Assembly: GCA_002869895.2 (NCBI GenBank)
Contig: NEWP02000021.1
Coordinates: 248,783 to 287,380, forward strand
Length of the DNA stretch: 38,598 bases
From: Nitrospira sp. CG24E
GTDB lineage: Bacteria > Nitrospirota > Nitrospiria > Nitrospirales > Nitrospiraceae
Reading direction: 5' to 3'
The notes under the pieces are model-generated. The model made no database searches. It had not been told where the DNA came from and was given only the letters and a program-made list of their open reading frames with translations. Shown here one piece after another: positions 10,104 through 18,886 of the stretch; positions within the stretch are counted from its first letter, which is position 1, and each line of letters opens with the position of its first letter. The translations under genes were made by a program, and so were the position numbers.

Positions 10104-10132
10104 TTGACTCCGCTTTCTGGGCAGCCTAATAT
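10104..10132 (+). promoter_or_regulatory. Sigma-70 promoter of the tRNA gene
   Basis: TTGACT (10104-10109) and TAATAT (10127-10132) have an exact 17-base spacer. The predicted start near 10139 is about 40 bases before the tRNA. This is one of the strongest promoter matches in the window. Confidence 0.75.
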
Positions 10133-10180
10133 TGTGCGTTCGTGTCTGGGGGCAGGCGCGAGAGAGTCATCCGCCTGATC

Positions 10181-10257
10181 GGGCCCATAGCTCAGGTGGT
10201 TAGAGCGGCTGACTCATAATCAGCTGGTCCTAGGTTCAAGTCCTAGTGGGCCCACCA
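10181..10257 (+). tRNA. tRNA with CAT anticodon, probably tRNA-Ile2 (lysidine type), alternatively elongator tRNA-Met
   Basis: The 77-base gene folds as a cloverleaf. The acceptor stem is GGGCCCA/TGGGCCC, with a TAGCTCAGGTGGTTAGAG D arm. The anticodon stem-loop is CTGACTCATAATCAG with CAT in the loop, the T arm contains GGTTCAAGTCC, and the encoded CCA is present. It is not initiator tRNA, because C1 is paired. The acceptor pairs C4-G69 and C5-G68 are those reported as TilS recognition features in tRNA-Ile2 of E. coli. I therefore favour Ile2, in which C34 is modified to lysidine to read AUA, over Met. Confidence 0.93.
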
Positions 10258-10317
10258 GCTCGGTCGTGGAACTCATAGCCCGAGATCGTTGTTCGCAACA
10301 ATAGCAACAGGAGCGAG

Positions 10318-11094
10318 TTGAACCAGAATCTTTTCCCCCTTATCGAACTACAGAAGTTGGATCTCCGCATCGCGGAGATCAAGGACCAGCGCCGAAAAAT
10401 CCCAGACCGGATCCAAGCGATTGAAGCCCCGCTTCGAGAAGCCCAGCACCTACATCAACAGACCAGCGCTTCCGTGGACCTGCTCATCAAAGAGCGGCGT
10501 TCGTACGAACAAGATCTTGAAGCGCATGAAGCGCACACTGAGAAGATGAAGTCGCGGCTGTCCGAGTTGAAATCCAATAAGGAATACCAGGCGCATCTGT
10601 TCGAGATCGAAGTTGCCAACAAGAAGCGGGGGGATATTGAGGAGAAGATCTTGCTGTGTATGGAAAAGATCGAGCAGGTGCAGCGCATGGCGAAAGAGAC
10701 GCAAGAGAAGCTCAGCGCAATCGAAAAGGGCTTTGCGCAGGAAAAACAGGGGCTTGACCAATTGGAGCGCACACTTTCATCTGAGCTGACCGATCTCGAA
10801 GCGCAACAGCAAGCCCGTTCGGTTCATGTCGAAAAGGGGCTTCTTGGCCGTTATAACGCGATTAAGGGGGCGCGGAAGGATCAGGCGCTCGCCGAGATTA
10901 AAGAGGGGATTTGTTCCGGATGCCGTCTTCAGCTTCCTCCGCAACTGATTTCAGAAGTGAAACGCTCGTCTGATATCCAGACCTGCCCCTATTGCCGTCG
11001 GATGTTGTATTGGGATGGGCAAATTCCTGTCGAAACAACGCCGGGTCCCGATCTCGACAAGACGTCGGCTCTTGAGATCGGCGAGTCGGTCTAA
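10318..11094 (+). CDS. C4-type zinc ribbon protein with N-terminal coiled coil
   Basis: The 258-residue protein has a long charged helical part (about residues 5-170) that should form an antiparallel coiled-coil hairpin. A zinc ribbon follows, with Cys199-x2-Cys202 (CSGC) and Cys223-x2-Cys226 (CPYC). This is the CT398-like/zf-RING_7 architecture, found in many bacteria and often described as nucleic-acid associated, but its role is not established. The likely start is TTG 10318 with AGGAG four bases before it. It follows the tRNA gene and converges on rnhC, with the two coding ends overlapping by four bases. Confidence 0.9.
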   Translation: MNQNLFPLIELQKLDLRIAEIKDQRRKIPDRIQAIEAPLREAQHLHQQTSASVDLLIKERRSYEQDLEAHEAHTEKMKSRLSELKSNKEYQAHLFEIEVANKKRGDIEEKILLCMEKIEQVQRMAKETQEKLSAIEKGFAQEKQGLDQLERTLSSELTDLEAQQQARSVHVEKGLLGRYNAIKGARKDQALAEIKEGICSGCRLQLPPQLISEVKRSSDIQTCPYCRRMLYWDGQIPVETTPGPDLDKTSALEIGESV

Positions 11095-11753
11095 TCAGTT
11101 TTTGCCAGCACAGCCTGAGTCGTCTTGAAGTGTAGTTTGGCAACTGATCCCAATCGTTCCTCCCCGTGCTTTTTTACGATCATGCGACCGGCCAGCTCGA
11201 CAGTTGACGACGCGCCTTTGGGCAGCGTCGTACCGACCTCATCCGAGAGACGCTTCAATCGGAGAAGGAACTCCGCGCGGGCCAGGATGGAGGCTGCGGC
11301 CACGGCCAGATCGGACTCGGCCCGATGTTGTTGCTCTAAGACGATCGTGCGCCCTTTCTCCTGCAGGGCATTCAAAATCAACCGCTCGTCGCCAAACTGA
11401 TCCGCAATCGCGTGCCCGCACGAAACCTTTTCCAGCAGAGTTTCCAAGGCTTTGGCATGTCCCCAGGCCAACAGGCGATTTAGGTTCCGGATTTTCGCAT
11501 AGAGTTCGTTGTACCGCTGCGGGCCGATTGCAATGATGCTGTGAGGGCAGATCATCCGGATATCGGGCGCCATGGCGAGAATGCGGCCGTCGGAGATTTT
11601 CTTGCTGTCCCGAACCTGCATGAGAGTCAGTTCACCCTCTGTGATGGCGTCGACGAAGACGGCAGCGATGACCAGCGGGCCGAAATAGTCTCCCTTGCCG
11701 GACTCATCGATGCCGATGCGTTCAATCTGTATTGTCTTAGTGGCTTTGGTCAC
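11091..11753 (-). CDS. rnhC: Ribonuclease HIII, catalytic domain only
   Basis: RNase HIII cleaves the RNA strand of RNA-DNA hybrids. HIII rather than HII is indicated by IGIDESGKGDYFGPLVIAAV (catalytic Asp16 and Glu17; GDYFGP is the HIII signature), RDSKKIS, the YNELYAKIRNLNRLLAWGHA helix, IADQF and ESDLAVAAASILAR. The 220-residue product begins only about 12 residues before the first catalytic motif. It therefore lacks the N-terminal TBP-like substrate-binding domain that brings typical HIII proteins to about 300 residues. The start appears to be GTG 11753; no longer in-frame extension was evident. It is convergent with the zinc-ribbon gene. Confidence 0.88.
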   Translation of the reverse strand: MTKATKTIQIERIGIDESGKGDYFGPLVIAAVFVDAITEGELTLMQVRDSKKISDGRILAMAPDIRMICPHSIIAIGPQRYNELYAKIRNLNRLLAWGHAKALETLLEKVSCGHAIADQFGDERLILNALQEKGRTIVLEQQHRAESDLAVAAASILARAEFLLRLKRLSDEVGTTLPKGASSTVELAGRMIVKKHGEERLGSVAKLHFKTTQAVLAKTD

Positions 11754-11869
11754 AGGTCCATGGACCTAGTAGAGATTCTCGGTGAGGCGCGGTAATCTAA
11801 CAGAGCCTCAGAGGACGGTCAATTTCCCACAAGTAAGCAACTGGTCCTTATTGATAAGGAGGATGGGCG

Positions 11870-12736
11870 ATGCAGGCACGGAGATCGTTCTCGCATGGAC
11901 TGTTATTGTTTGTTGCGGGAATTGGAATGATGATGGTGATGGGTGGGTGCGAAACGAACCCCTACACCGGACGGTCGCAGTTGTTGATGACCTCGGTATC
12001 TCAGGAGATGCAATTAGGCTCCCAGGCCTACAGTCAGGTGAAGAACGATCCCAAGCTCAGGCAATCGCATGATCCTCGAGAAGTCGAACCGGTCAAGCGG
12101 GTCGCTGCCAGAATTATTGAGGCGGCAAAGCGATCGAAATATGCCGAGATGGCGCAGCAGTTTCAGTGGGAAGTGACGGTGATCAAGGATGATAAGACGG
12201 CAAATGCGTTTGCGTTGCCTGGCGGCAAGATGGCAGTCTATACCGGCATCTTCCCTATGGCAAAGACGGAAGCAGGGCTGGCCGCCGTTATGGGACATGA
12301 GGTCGTCCATGCCCTGGCCCGGCACGGTGCAGAACGGATGAGTCAGGGCCAGCTGACGAATGCCGGACTTCAGATCGTCGGTGCAGCGGCCGGTGCTGCC
12401 GGCGGGGGCGGAATGTTGGGGCAAGCAGCGATGGCGGCCCTCGGCGCGGGAGCACAGGTAGGGATATTACTGCCCTTCAGTCGAAAGCATGAATCGGAAG
12501 CAGATTATATCGGGATTCTGCTCGCGGCGGATGCCGGCTATGATCCGCGCGAGGCTGTTGCCCTGTGGGAACGGATGGAGCAGATGTCCGGTGGCGGTGC
12601 GCCGTCAGAATTTATGTCTACGCACCCGAGCCACGAGACCCGCATTGCCCAGCTGAGAAAATGGATGCCCGAGGCCATGGCTATTTACCAAACCAAGCCG
12701 TCAGTTCCTGCAGCGGTGTTGCCGTCGGTGCAGTAG
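11870..12736 (+). CDS. M48 family metalloprotease, lipoprotein (LoiP/YggG or BepA-like)
   Basis: The 288-residue product has an N-terminal signal peptide ending in MGGC, with Cys27 as the predicted lipidated residue, so it should act in the periplasm as a membrane-anchored peptidase. The zinc site is His143-Glu144-x2-His147 in MGHEVVHALARHG, and the third ligand is in ESEADYIGI. A substrate-side region ends with FMSTHPSHETRI, a common M48 motif. Family members degrade misfolded outer-membrane proteins. The start is well supported: AAGGAGG lies seven bases before ATG 11870. It stands alone, with rnpB downstream. Confidence 0.94.
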   Translation: MQARRSFSHGLLLFVAGIGMMMVMGGCETNPYTGRSQLLMTSVSQEMQLGSQAYSQVKNDPKLRQSHDPREVEPVKRVAARIIEAAKRSKYAEMAQQFQWEVTVIKDDKTANAFALPGGKMAVYTGIFPMAKTEAGLAAVMGHEVVHALARHGAERMSQGQLTNAGLQIVGAAAGAAGGGGMLGQAAMAALGAGAQVGILLPFSRKHESEADYIGILLAADAGYDPREAVALWERMEQMSGGGAPSEFMSTHPSHETRIAQLRKWMPEAMAIYQTKPSVPAAVLPSVQ

Positions 12737-12759
12737 ATCGTGGCAGTTCGTGGTGGGTC

Positions 12760-12788
12760 TTGAAAGCGCAGACATCCGGCCCTATAGT
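12760..12788 (+). promoter_or_regulatory. Sigma-70 promoter of rnpB
   Basis: TTGAAA (12760-12765) and TATAGT (12783-12788) are separated by exactly 17 bases. The predicted start near 12795 lies just before the mature 5' end of the RNase P RNA. Confidence 0.75.
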
Positions 12789-12801
12789 ATTCTGGCGCGA
12801 G

Positions 12802-13225
12802 GGAGAAGACCGGGTGATCGCTTGGAGCGGTAACGCTTTAAGAGGAAAGTCCGGACTTCATGGGCAGGGCGCTGGATAATTCCCAGGCGGAGCGATCCGA
12901 CACCAGCACCACAGAAAACAAACCGCCGATGGCCAAGACGACGGGATTCCAATCCGGTCGCCTTGGATCAGGTAAGGGTGAAACGGTGGGGTAAAAGCCC
13001 ACCGCGGTGGTGGCGACATCACCGGCAGGGTAAGCGTCGCCCGATGCAAGGCCAAATAGGAAGACATCAGTCGGCTTTCTTCGGAGAGTCGGCGACCGGC
13101 TGGCCCGGCCGAGGTCTTCGGGTAGGTCGCTTGAGGTTCGAGGCAACTCGAATCCCAGAGAAATGATCATCCCCGTTTGGGAGAAAATCCTAGATGGGAC
13201 AGAATCCGGCTTATAGGTCTTCTCC
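12802..13225 (+). ncRNA. rnpB: RNase P RNA (bacterial class A)
   Basis: This is the catalytic RNA that trims tRNA 5' leaders. The two universally conserved blocks of the P4 core are visible: GAGGAAAGTCCGGACT near 12841 and ACAGAATCCGGCTTAT near 13199. The ends pair as the P1 helix, with GGAGAAGACC at 12802-12811 and GGTCTTCTCC at 13216-13225. The internal GGTAAGGGTGAAACGGTGG segment is also typical. The length of about 424 bases fits class A. A T7 tract at 13233-13239 follows the terminal helix and may end transcription. The last 59 bases are antisense to the 3' end of the thioredoxin-fold gene. Confidence 0.96.
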
Positions 13226-13475
13226 ACCGCGCTTTTTTTATCGCGTGACGTAGTTCTCCTTCCGTCACCGCCCCTACAAAATGTTCAACCCCGTCTAGCA
13301 AGACGACGGGAATTCGCGCCCCATAGCGTTCCATCAAGACTTTGTCGTTATCGATAGACACCTTTTGTACTTCTACGTGCAATTCTGACTGAAGACGTCG
13401 CGCGATTTGGTAGACGATTTCGCAGAGATGGCAGTCATTACGAGAGAGGATGGTCACACGGATAGGTAGATCCAT
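13167..13475 (-). CDS. Glutaredoxin-like thioredoxin-fold protein
   Basis: The 102-residue protein is a small thioredoxin-fold domain (DUF836/glutaredoxin-like). It has the redox pair Cys15-His-Leu-Cys18 after the first strand (IRVTILSRNDCHLCE), a KVSIDNDKVLMERYG segment, and the cis-proline loop ARIPVVLLDG. It is probably cytoplasmic; its substrate is unknown. A lysine/arginine-rich C-terminal tail (from about residue 80) is encoded across the rnpB T-tract and the last 59 bases of rnpB on the opposite strand. The start ATG 13475 has no strong ribosome site. Confidence 0.85.
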   Translation of the reverse strand: MDLPIRVTILSRNDCHLCEIVYQIARRLQSELHVEVQKVSIDNDKVLMERYGARIPVVLLDGVEHFVGAVTEGELRHAIKKARWRRPISRILSHLGFSPKRG

Positions 13476-13568
13476 GGAGCTGTAACCCGCGACAGCGAAC
13501 TTGGATGGTAGAGAGTATCACGCAGGGGGCAGGCTGTCAGGGAGGGAAGCTTCCGGATCCTTCCACTA

Positions 13569-13598
13569 TTGACGTGTTGAAACGCGCGGTGATAGGAT
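13569..13598 (+). promoter_or_regulatory. Possible promoter of the ilvB operon
   Basis: TTGACG (13569-13574) with TAGGAT (13593-13598) 18 bases later gives a moderate sigma-70 match. The resulting leader of about 135 bases holds a small hairpin (CCCGGT 13692-13697, ACCGGG 13704-13709) without a T-tract. No T-box motif or leader peptide rich in Leu/Ile/Val codons was found here. Confidence 0.4.
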
Positions 13599-13740
13599 TA
13601 CATGTCTTTCTCCCTGATTTTTCAGAATGTTCTGATGAAATGTCTCTGTTGAGTCTGCTCCCTCAGGACGAAAGACGGGGTAGTGTATTATCCCGGTTCC
13701 CCTACCGGGGGGTGCCGGTGGTATGGATGGAGGTTCTGTC

Positions 13741-15516
13741 ATGAAACTCACAGGCGCAGAGATTCTCCTCGAATGCCTCAAGCGGGAAGGCGTCAAGACG
13801 ATTTTTGCGCTTCCCGGAGGTGTCGTACTAAAGATTTTCGACATACTTCATCAGCAGAAGGACATTGACGTGGTCCTCACTCGCCATGAGCAGGGCGCCG
13901 GCCATATGGCAGAAGGTTATGCGAAGGCGACCGGTAAAGCTGGTGTCTGTCTTGTGACTTCTGGACCAGGCATGACGAACGTCATCACGGCCTTAGCGGA
14001 TGCCTACATGGATTCTGTGCCATTGGTCTGTTTCAGCGGACAAGTCCCTACCAGCCTTATCGGGAATGATGCATTCCAAGAGGCAGACAATGTCGGCTTG
14101 AGCCGTCCCTGCACCAAGTACAATTTTCTTGTGAAAAATGTGGCAGAGTTGGCAACCACGATCAAGGAAGCTTTCTACATTGCGACAACGGGGCGTCCAG
14201 GCCCTGTGCTCGTGGATATTCCGAAGGACGTTTCCATGGATAAGGCGGAATTTACCTATCCGAGTTCCGTCTCTATCCGTAGCTACAATCCGGTGTATGA
14301 AGGAAATAAGTGGCAAATCAAGCAAGCAGCTGAGGCCATGACGAAGGCGAAGAAGCCGATACTCTACGTCGGCGGCGGCGTCGTCTTTTCCGGCGCATCG
14401 CAGGAATTATTGGAGTTGGCTGAACTGACTCATATGCCGGTCGATATGACATTAATGGGCCTTGGCGCTTTCCCCGGCGAGCATCCGCAATCTCTGGGCA
14501 TGTTGGGGATGCATGGAACCTATTGGGCCAATATGGCGATGCACTACTCCGACCTCGTCATCGCCATCGGTGCGCGATTCGACGATCGGGTGACCGGAAA
14601 GGTCTCTGAATTTTGTCCCCACGCGAAGGTGATCCACATTGATATCGATCCAACCTCGATTCGAAAGAACGTGAATGTCGATATTCCGATCGTCGGCGAT
14701 TGTAAGACTGTGCTTCGTGAGTTGCTCCAGATTCTTCGTGCCACGGTCAACGGCGATCAGAGGGAGCTCCGTAAGTCTTGGTGGAATCAAATCCATGAGT
14801 GGCAACAGGCCAATCCTCTGACCTATCAACAGGAGTCGGATGGGCCGATCAAGCCGCAATATGTCATCAGTCGGCTCTATGAACTCACGAAGGATCGAGA
14901 CCCCATCGTTTCAACCGATGTCGGGCAGCACCAGATGTGGGCGGCCCAGTACTTTAAACTGGCGAAGGCGAATCGCTGGTTGACCTCGGGAGGACTTGGA
15001 ACCATGGGTTTCGGGTTTCCCGCTGCGATGGGAGCGCAGGCTGCGTTTCCGGGTCGTCTGGTCCTCTGCATCGCTGGCGACGGCAGTATCCAGATGAATA
15101 TGCAAGAAATGGCGACGGCAGTGGTGCACAAGTTGCCGGTCAAGATTATCATCCTCAATAACCGCTTCCACGGGATGGTCCGGCAATGGCAGGACCTCTT
15201 TTACGAAGGCCGGTATGCATCGAGTTATCTGGAGACGACGCCGGATTTTGTGAAGTTGGCTGAGGCATACGGAGCGGTCGGACTCAGGGCCAGCAAGCCA
15301 ACGGAGATCGATGCTGTCCTTAAAGAGGCGATTGCGGTGAACAAACCGGTGATTGTCGATGTCCCGACATATCCGTATGAAAATGTCTATCCGATGATTC
15401 CAGCCGGCGGCTGCAATCATGAGATGATTTTGGAAGATCCACCGGCCTTGAAGAGTAAGCAGATTGGAGCGGGGCAGGTGGCTCCGAAAGATTCAGACAC
15501 GATCCTCACGGCCTAA
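13741..15516 (+). CDS. ilvB: Acetolactate synthase large subunit
   Basis: The ThDP- and FAD-dependent enzyme condenses pyruvate with pyruvate or 2-oxobutyrate, the first common step to Val/Leu and Ile. The 591-residue product has the N-terminal pyrimidine-binding domain with catalytic Glu in VVLTRHEQGAGHMAEGYA, and a central FAD-binding domain. The C-terminal pyrophosphate domain carries the ThDP motif starting GDGSIQMNMQEMATA and ending IILNN. ATG 13741 was chosen over the in-frame ATG 13723 because GGAGG lies seven bases upstream and it gives MKLTGAEILLECL. It heads the ilvB-ilvN-ilvC-psd-pssA run. Confidence 0.98.
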   Translation: MKLTGAEILLECLKREGVKTIFALPGGVVLKIFDILHQQKDIDVVLTRHEQGAGHMAEGYAKATGKAGVCLVTSGPGMTNVITALADAYMDSVPLVCFSGQVPTSLIGNDAFQEADNVGLSRPCTKYNFLVKNVAELATTIKEAFYIATTGRPGPVLVDIPKDVSMDKAEFTYPSSVSIRSYNPVYEGNKWQIKQAAEAMTKAKKPILYVGGGVVFSGASQELLELAELTHMPVDMTLMGLGAFPGEHPQSLGMLGMHGTYWANMAMHYSDLVIAIGARFDDRVTGKVSEFCPHAKVIHIDIDPTSIRKNVNVDIPIVGDCKTVLRELLQILRATVNGDQRELRKSWWNQIHEWQQANPLTYQQESDGPIKPQYVISRLYELTKDRDPIVSTDVGQHQMWAAQYFKLAKANRWLTSGGLGTMGFGFPAAMGAQAAFPGRLVLCIAGDGSIQMNMQEMATAVVHKLPVKIIILNNRFHGMVRQWQDLFYEGRYASSYLETTPDFVKLAEAYGAVGLRASKPTEIDAVLKEAIAVNKPVIVDVPTYPYENVYPMIPAGGCNHEMILEDPPALKSKQIGAGQVAPKDSDTILTA

Positions 15517-15545
15517 CCGCCTTGATTCAGGAGTATGCACTTGGT

Positions 15546-16064
15546 ATGGAACACATTATTTCAGTGACCGTGGAGAATAAGTTTGGGTCGTTGTCTCGTG
15601 TCGCCGGCCTGTTTAGCGGTCGGGGGTTCAATATCGAAAGCCTCTCCGTGGCGCCGACGCTTGACCCTTCCATGTCGCAGATGACCATCGTCACGTCCGG
15701 AGATGAACGGATCATCGAGCAGATCGTGAAACAGCTCAATAAACTCATCGATGTTATCAAGGTCGTAGATCTGAACGAGAGCGACTTTGTCTCGCGGGAG
15801 ACCGCGCTCATCAAGGTGCATACGCGGCCGGAAGATCGCGCAGAGGCGTTGCGGATTGCCGATATTTTCCGAGCCAACGTCATCGACTCCACGCCGGCGA
15901 CCTATACGATCGAGGTGACGGGAGATCCACGAAAAATCGAAGCGATCATCAACCTGCTACAGCCTCTAGGAATCAAAGAACTCACCCGTACTGGGCGAGT
16001 TGCGGTTGCTCGCGAATCGATTCGATCGACAGGTATGCAGGCGAAAAAAATTGCCCGCGAATAG
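15546..16064 (+). CDS. ilvN: Acetolactate synthase small (regulatory) subunit
   Basis: The regulatory subunit binds valine and activates IlvB. The 172-residue product has an N-terminal ACT domain (MEHIISVTVENKFGSLSRVA, GLFSGRGFNIESL) and the C-terminal IlvN domain (about residues 80-165). ATG 15546 gives the standard start. It is 12 bases after AGGAG, slightly long, and an in-frame TTG at 15522 cannot be excluded. It follows ilvB after a short gap, so the holoenzyme subunits are co-expressed. Confidence 0.96.
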   Translation: MEHIISVTVENKFGSLSRVAGLFSGRGFNIESLSVAPTLDPSMSQMTIVTSGDERIIEQIVKQLNKLIDVIKVVDLNESDFVSRETALIKVHTRPEDRAEALRIADIFRANVIDSTPATYTIEVTGDPRKIEAIINLLQPLGIKELTRTGRVAVARESIRSTGMQAKKIARE

Positions 16065-17147
<1,083 letters not shown>

Positions 17148-17160
17148 GGTTGAGGAATCT

Positions 17161-17811
17161 GTGGCAGATCGTGCCGTCGGCATCCCGTTTGCCAAAGAAG
17201 GAATTCCCTTCATCGGGGCTGCTGTTGGCGTTACACTGCTGGCAGGATGGCTCGGCTGGATTATCGTAGCCATCGGAGCGGTGATTCTGACGCTCTTTGT
17301 CTCCTGGTTCTTTCGCAATCCACCTCGGGTGGTGCCGCAGGGGCCTCGTCTTGTACTGGCGCCCGGTGACGGGAAAGTCATTGCCATCGAAGAGGAGTTT
17401 GAACCACGATTCATTAAGGACCGCTGCATTCGACTCACGATTTTCTTGAATGTGTTCGATGTGCATATTAATCGGATCCCCTGTGAAGGAGTCGTTGAGG
17501 ACATTCAGTATCAGCCGGGCTTATTCCTCGTGGCCAGCAAGCCGGATGCGACTTTGAGGAACGAGCAAAATGCCTTGATGATTCGGACGGTGCAGGGTAC
17601 CAAGGTGTTGTGTGTGCAGGTAGCCGGGTTGATTGCCAGACGGATTGTCTGTTGGATCTCTTCGGGAGATCGAGCCGTATGCGGTGAACGTTTCGGTTTG
17701 ATTCGATTCGGGTCACGGATGGACACCTTTCTTCCTATCGGAACGGCAGTAAAAGTTGCAGTCGGCGATCGAGTCAAGGGTGGAGAGACCATCGTGGGGG
17801 AATTGCCATGA
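17161..17811 (+). CDS. psd: Phosphatidylserine decarboxylase (short, archaeal-like type)
   Basis: Psd converts phosphatidylserine to phosphatidylethanolamine at the membrane. The 216-residue proenzyme has an N-terminal membrane segment (about 16-50, ending in WFFRNPPR), a conserved FDVHINRIP motif (His102), and the self-cleavage site Gly184-Ser185 in IRFGSRMD. Cleavage there would create the pyruvoyl group. The short length and FGSRMD rather than LGST place it in the type II/archaeal-like subgroup. It starts with GTG and overlaps pssA by four bases, so the two phospholipid steps are coupled. It shares the transcript with ilvBNC, a linkage seen in many bacteria. Confidence 0.94.
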   Translation: MADRAVGIPFAKEGIPFIGAAVGVTLLAGWLGWIIVAIGAVILTLFVSWFFRNPPRVVPQGPRLVLAPGDGKVIAIEEEFEPRFIKDRCIRLTIFLNVFDVHINRIPCEGVVEDIQYQPGLFLVASKPDATLRNEQNALMIRTVQGTKVLCVQVAGLIARRIVCWISSGDRAVCGERFGLIRFGSRMDTFLPIGTAVKVAVGDRVKGGETIVGELP

Positions 17812-18614
17812 AAACCACGGGACTTCGTCAATCGTTTGCAAGAGGTGGGAAACGGCGCAAAGCCGCCATGCACCTGATTCCGAATCTTTTTACGACAGGG
17901 AATCTCTTGTGCGGGGTATTTTCGATGTTGTCCGTGTTCAATGCGGACTATATGGTCGCGGCGGTCGCCATTCTGGTGGCGATGGTCTTCGACGTGCTCG
18001 ATGGAAAGTCGGCGCGGTTGACGAACAGCACTAGCCATTTCGGCTTTGAGTACGACTCTTTGTCCGACGTGGTGTCGTTCGGGGTCGCTCCAGGCCTCTT
18101 GATCTATTCCTGGGCGCTAAGCGGACAAGGTATGTTCGGCATGGCGGTGATGTTCGCCTACGTGGCGATGGGTGCGGTTCGGCTGGCTCGATTTAATTCG
18201 ACTGCAGCCGTGGCGGACGGCAAATACTTTACTGGGTTGGCGATTCCTGCAGCGGCAGGGGTCGTGGCGTCGCTGGTGATCTTCGACCACTATAGCGTCA
18301 GGATTGGAACGGAAGTAAAGCCTATTCTCGTGCTGATCATTACGCTGACCCTTTCGTTCTTGATGGTGAGCACCATCAAGTACCGAAGCTTTAAGGACAT
18401 GAAGTTTCGCGGAGGGCAGCACATTACCTATCTGGTATGGGGAATCTTGGCGCTCATGCTTATCGCCGCCTGGCCTCAAGTGATGCTTTTTGTCGTCTTT
18501 GCCGGGTATGCCTTGCTCGGTCCGGCAGAGCGGCTTGTCGGACTTCTGTTTAAGGTAGTTGGGAAACGTCCGTCGCCTAAGACCGAGCAGTCGGTGAGTG
18601 AATCAAAGTTCTAG
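17808..18614 (+). CDS. pssA: CDP-diacylglycerol-serine O-phosphatidyltransferase
   Basis: PssA makes phosphatidylserine from CDP-diacylglycerol and serine in the inner membrane, supplying the substrate of the upstream Psd. The 268-residue multi-spanning protein has the complete CDP-alcohol phosphotransferase signature D65-G-x2-A-R70-x8-G79-x3-D83-x3-D87. A preceding IPNLFTTGNLLCG segment typifies bacterial PssA. About seven to eight hydrophobic segments follow. Its ATG overlaps the psd stop (ATGA). The T-box leader of leuA begins directly after its stop. Confidence 0.96.
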   Translation: MKTTGLRQSFARGGKRRKAAMHLIPNLFTTGNLLCGVFSMLSVFNADYMVAAVAILVAMVFDVLDGKSARLTNSTSHFGFEYDSLSDVVSFGVAPGLLIYSWALSGQGMFGMAVMFAYVAMGAVRLARFNSTAAVADGKYFTGLAIPAAAGVVASLVIFDHYSVRIGTEVKPILVLIITLTLSFLMVSTIKYRSFKDMKFRGGQHITYLVWGILALMLIAAWPQVMLFVVFAGYALLGPAERLVGLLFKVVGKRPSPKTEQSVSESKF

Positions 18615-18868
18615 TGGCTTCGACGAGGAGTAGTACGCGATTCGTACAGAAGAGAGAGCTGGTGTATGGTGCAAACCAGCCTGTGCGGCGCCGAACTCGC
18701 CTCTGAGCCAGAGTCCGTGAAACCCGAGTAATGGATTCCGCCTCGCCCCCGTGAAGGGCGTAATGAAGGGCTGTGGGCAGCGCAGGTTGTTCATGGCTAG
18801 ATCAGGGTGGTACCACGGAGCTTGTTACAAGCCTCCGTCCCTGGGCGTAGGGATGGAGGCTTTTTTTA
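18615..18868 (+). promoter_or_regulatory. T-box riboswitch leader of leuA (tRNA-Leu sensing)
   Basis: This leader carries the hallmarks of a T-box. A GAGGAGTAGTA S-turn element lies in the 5' part of Stem I (about 18625-18635). A distal stem has the GGTGCAAACCAGC loop. The conserved T-box sequence AGGGTGGTACCACG (18804-18817) has a TGGT that can pair with the ACCA end of an uncharged tRNA. A terminator follows. A candidate specifier codon CTC (Leu) is at 18696-18698 in CCGAACTCGCC. Uncharged tRNA-Leu should stabilise the antiterminator (ACGGAG with CTCCGT, AGGG with CCCT) and allow leuA transcription. The specifier assignment is inference. Confidence 0.93.
18832..18867 (+). terminator. T-box intrinsic terminator
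   Basis: An 11-bp perfect stem, CCTCCGTCCCT (18832-18842) with AGGGATGGAGG (18849-18859), has a 6-base loop and is followed by C and seven T. Its 5' strand is the part that would be taken by the antiterminator. Confidence 0.93.
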
Positions 18869-18886
18869 TTTGAGATTGCTGAAAAT

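Noticed and set aside
13505-13744. 79-codon frame before ilvB as a leader peptide
   Set aside because: It has no good ribosome site, no run of Leu/Ile/Val control codons and no terminator hairpin with a T-tract. The region is better read as an untranslated leader.
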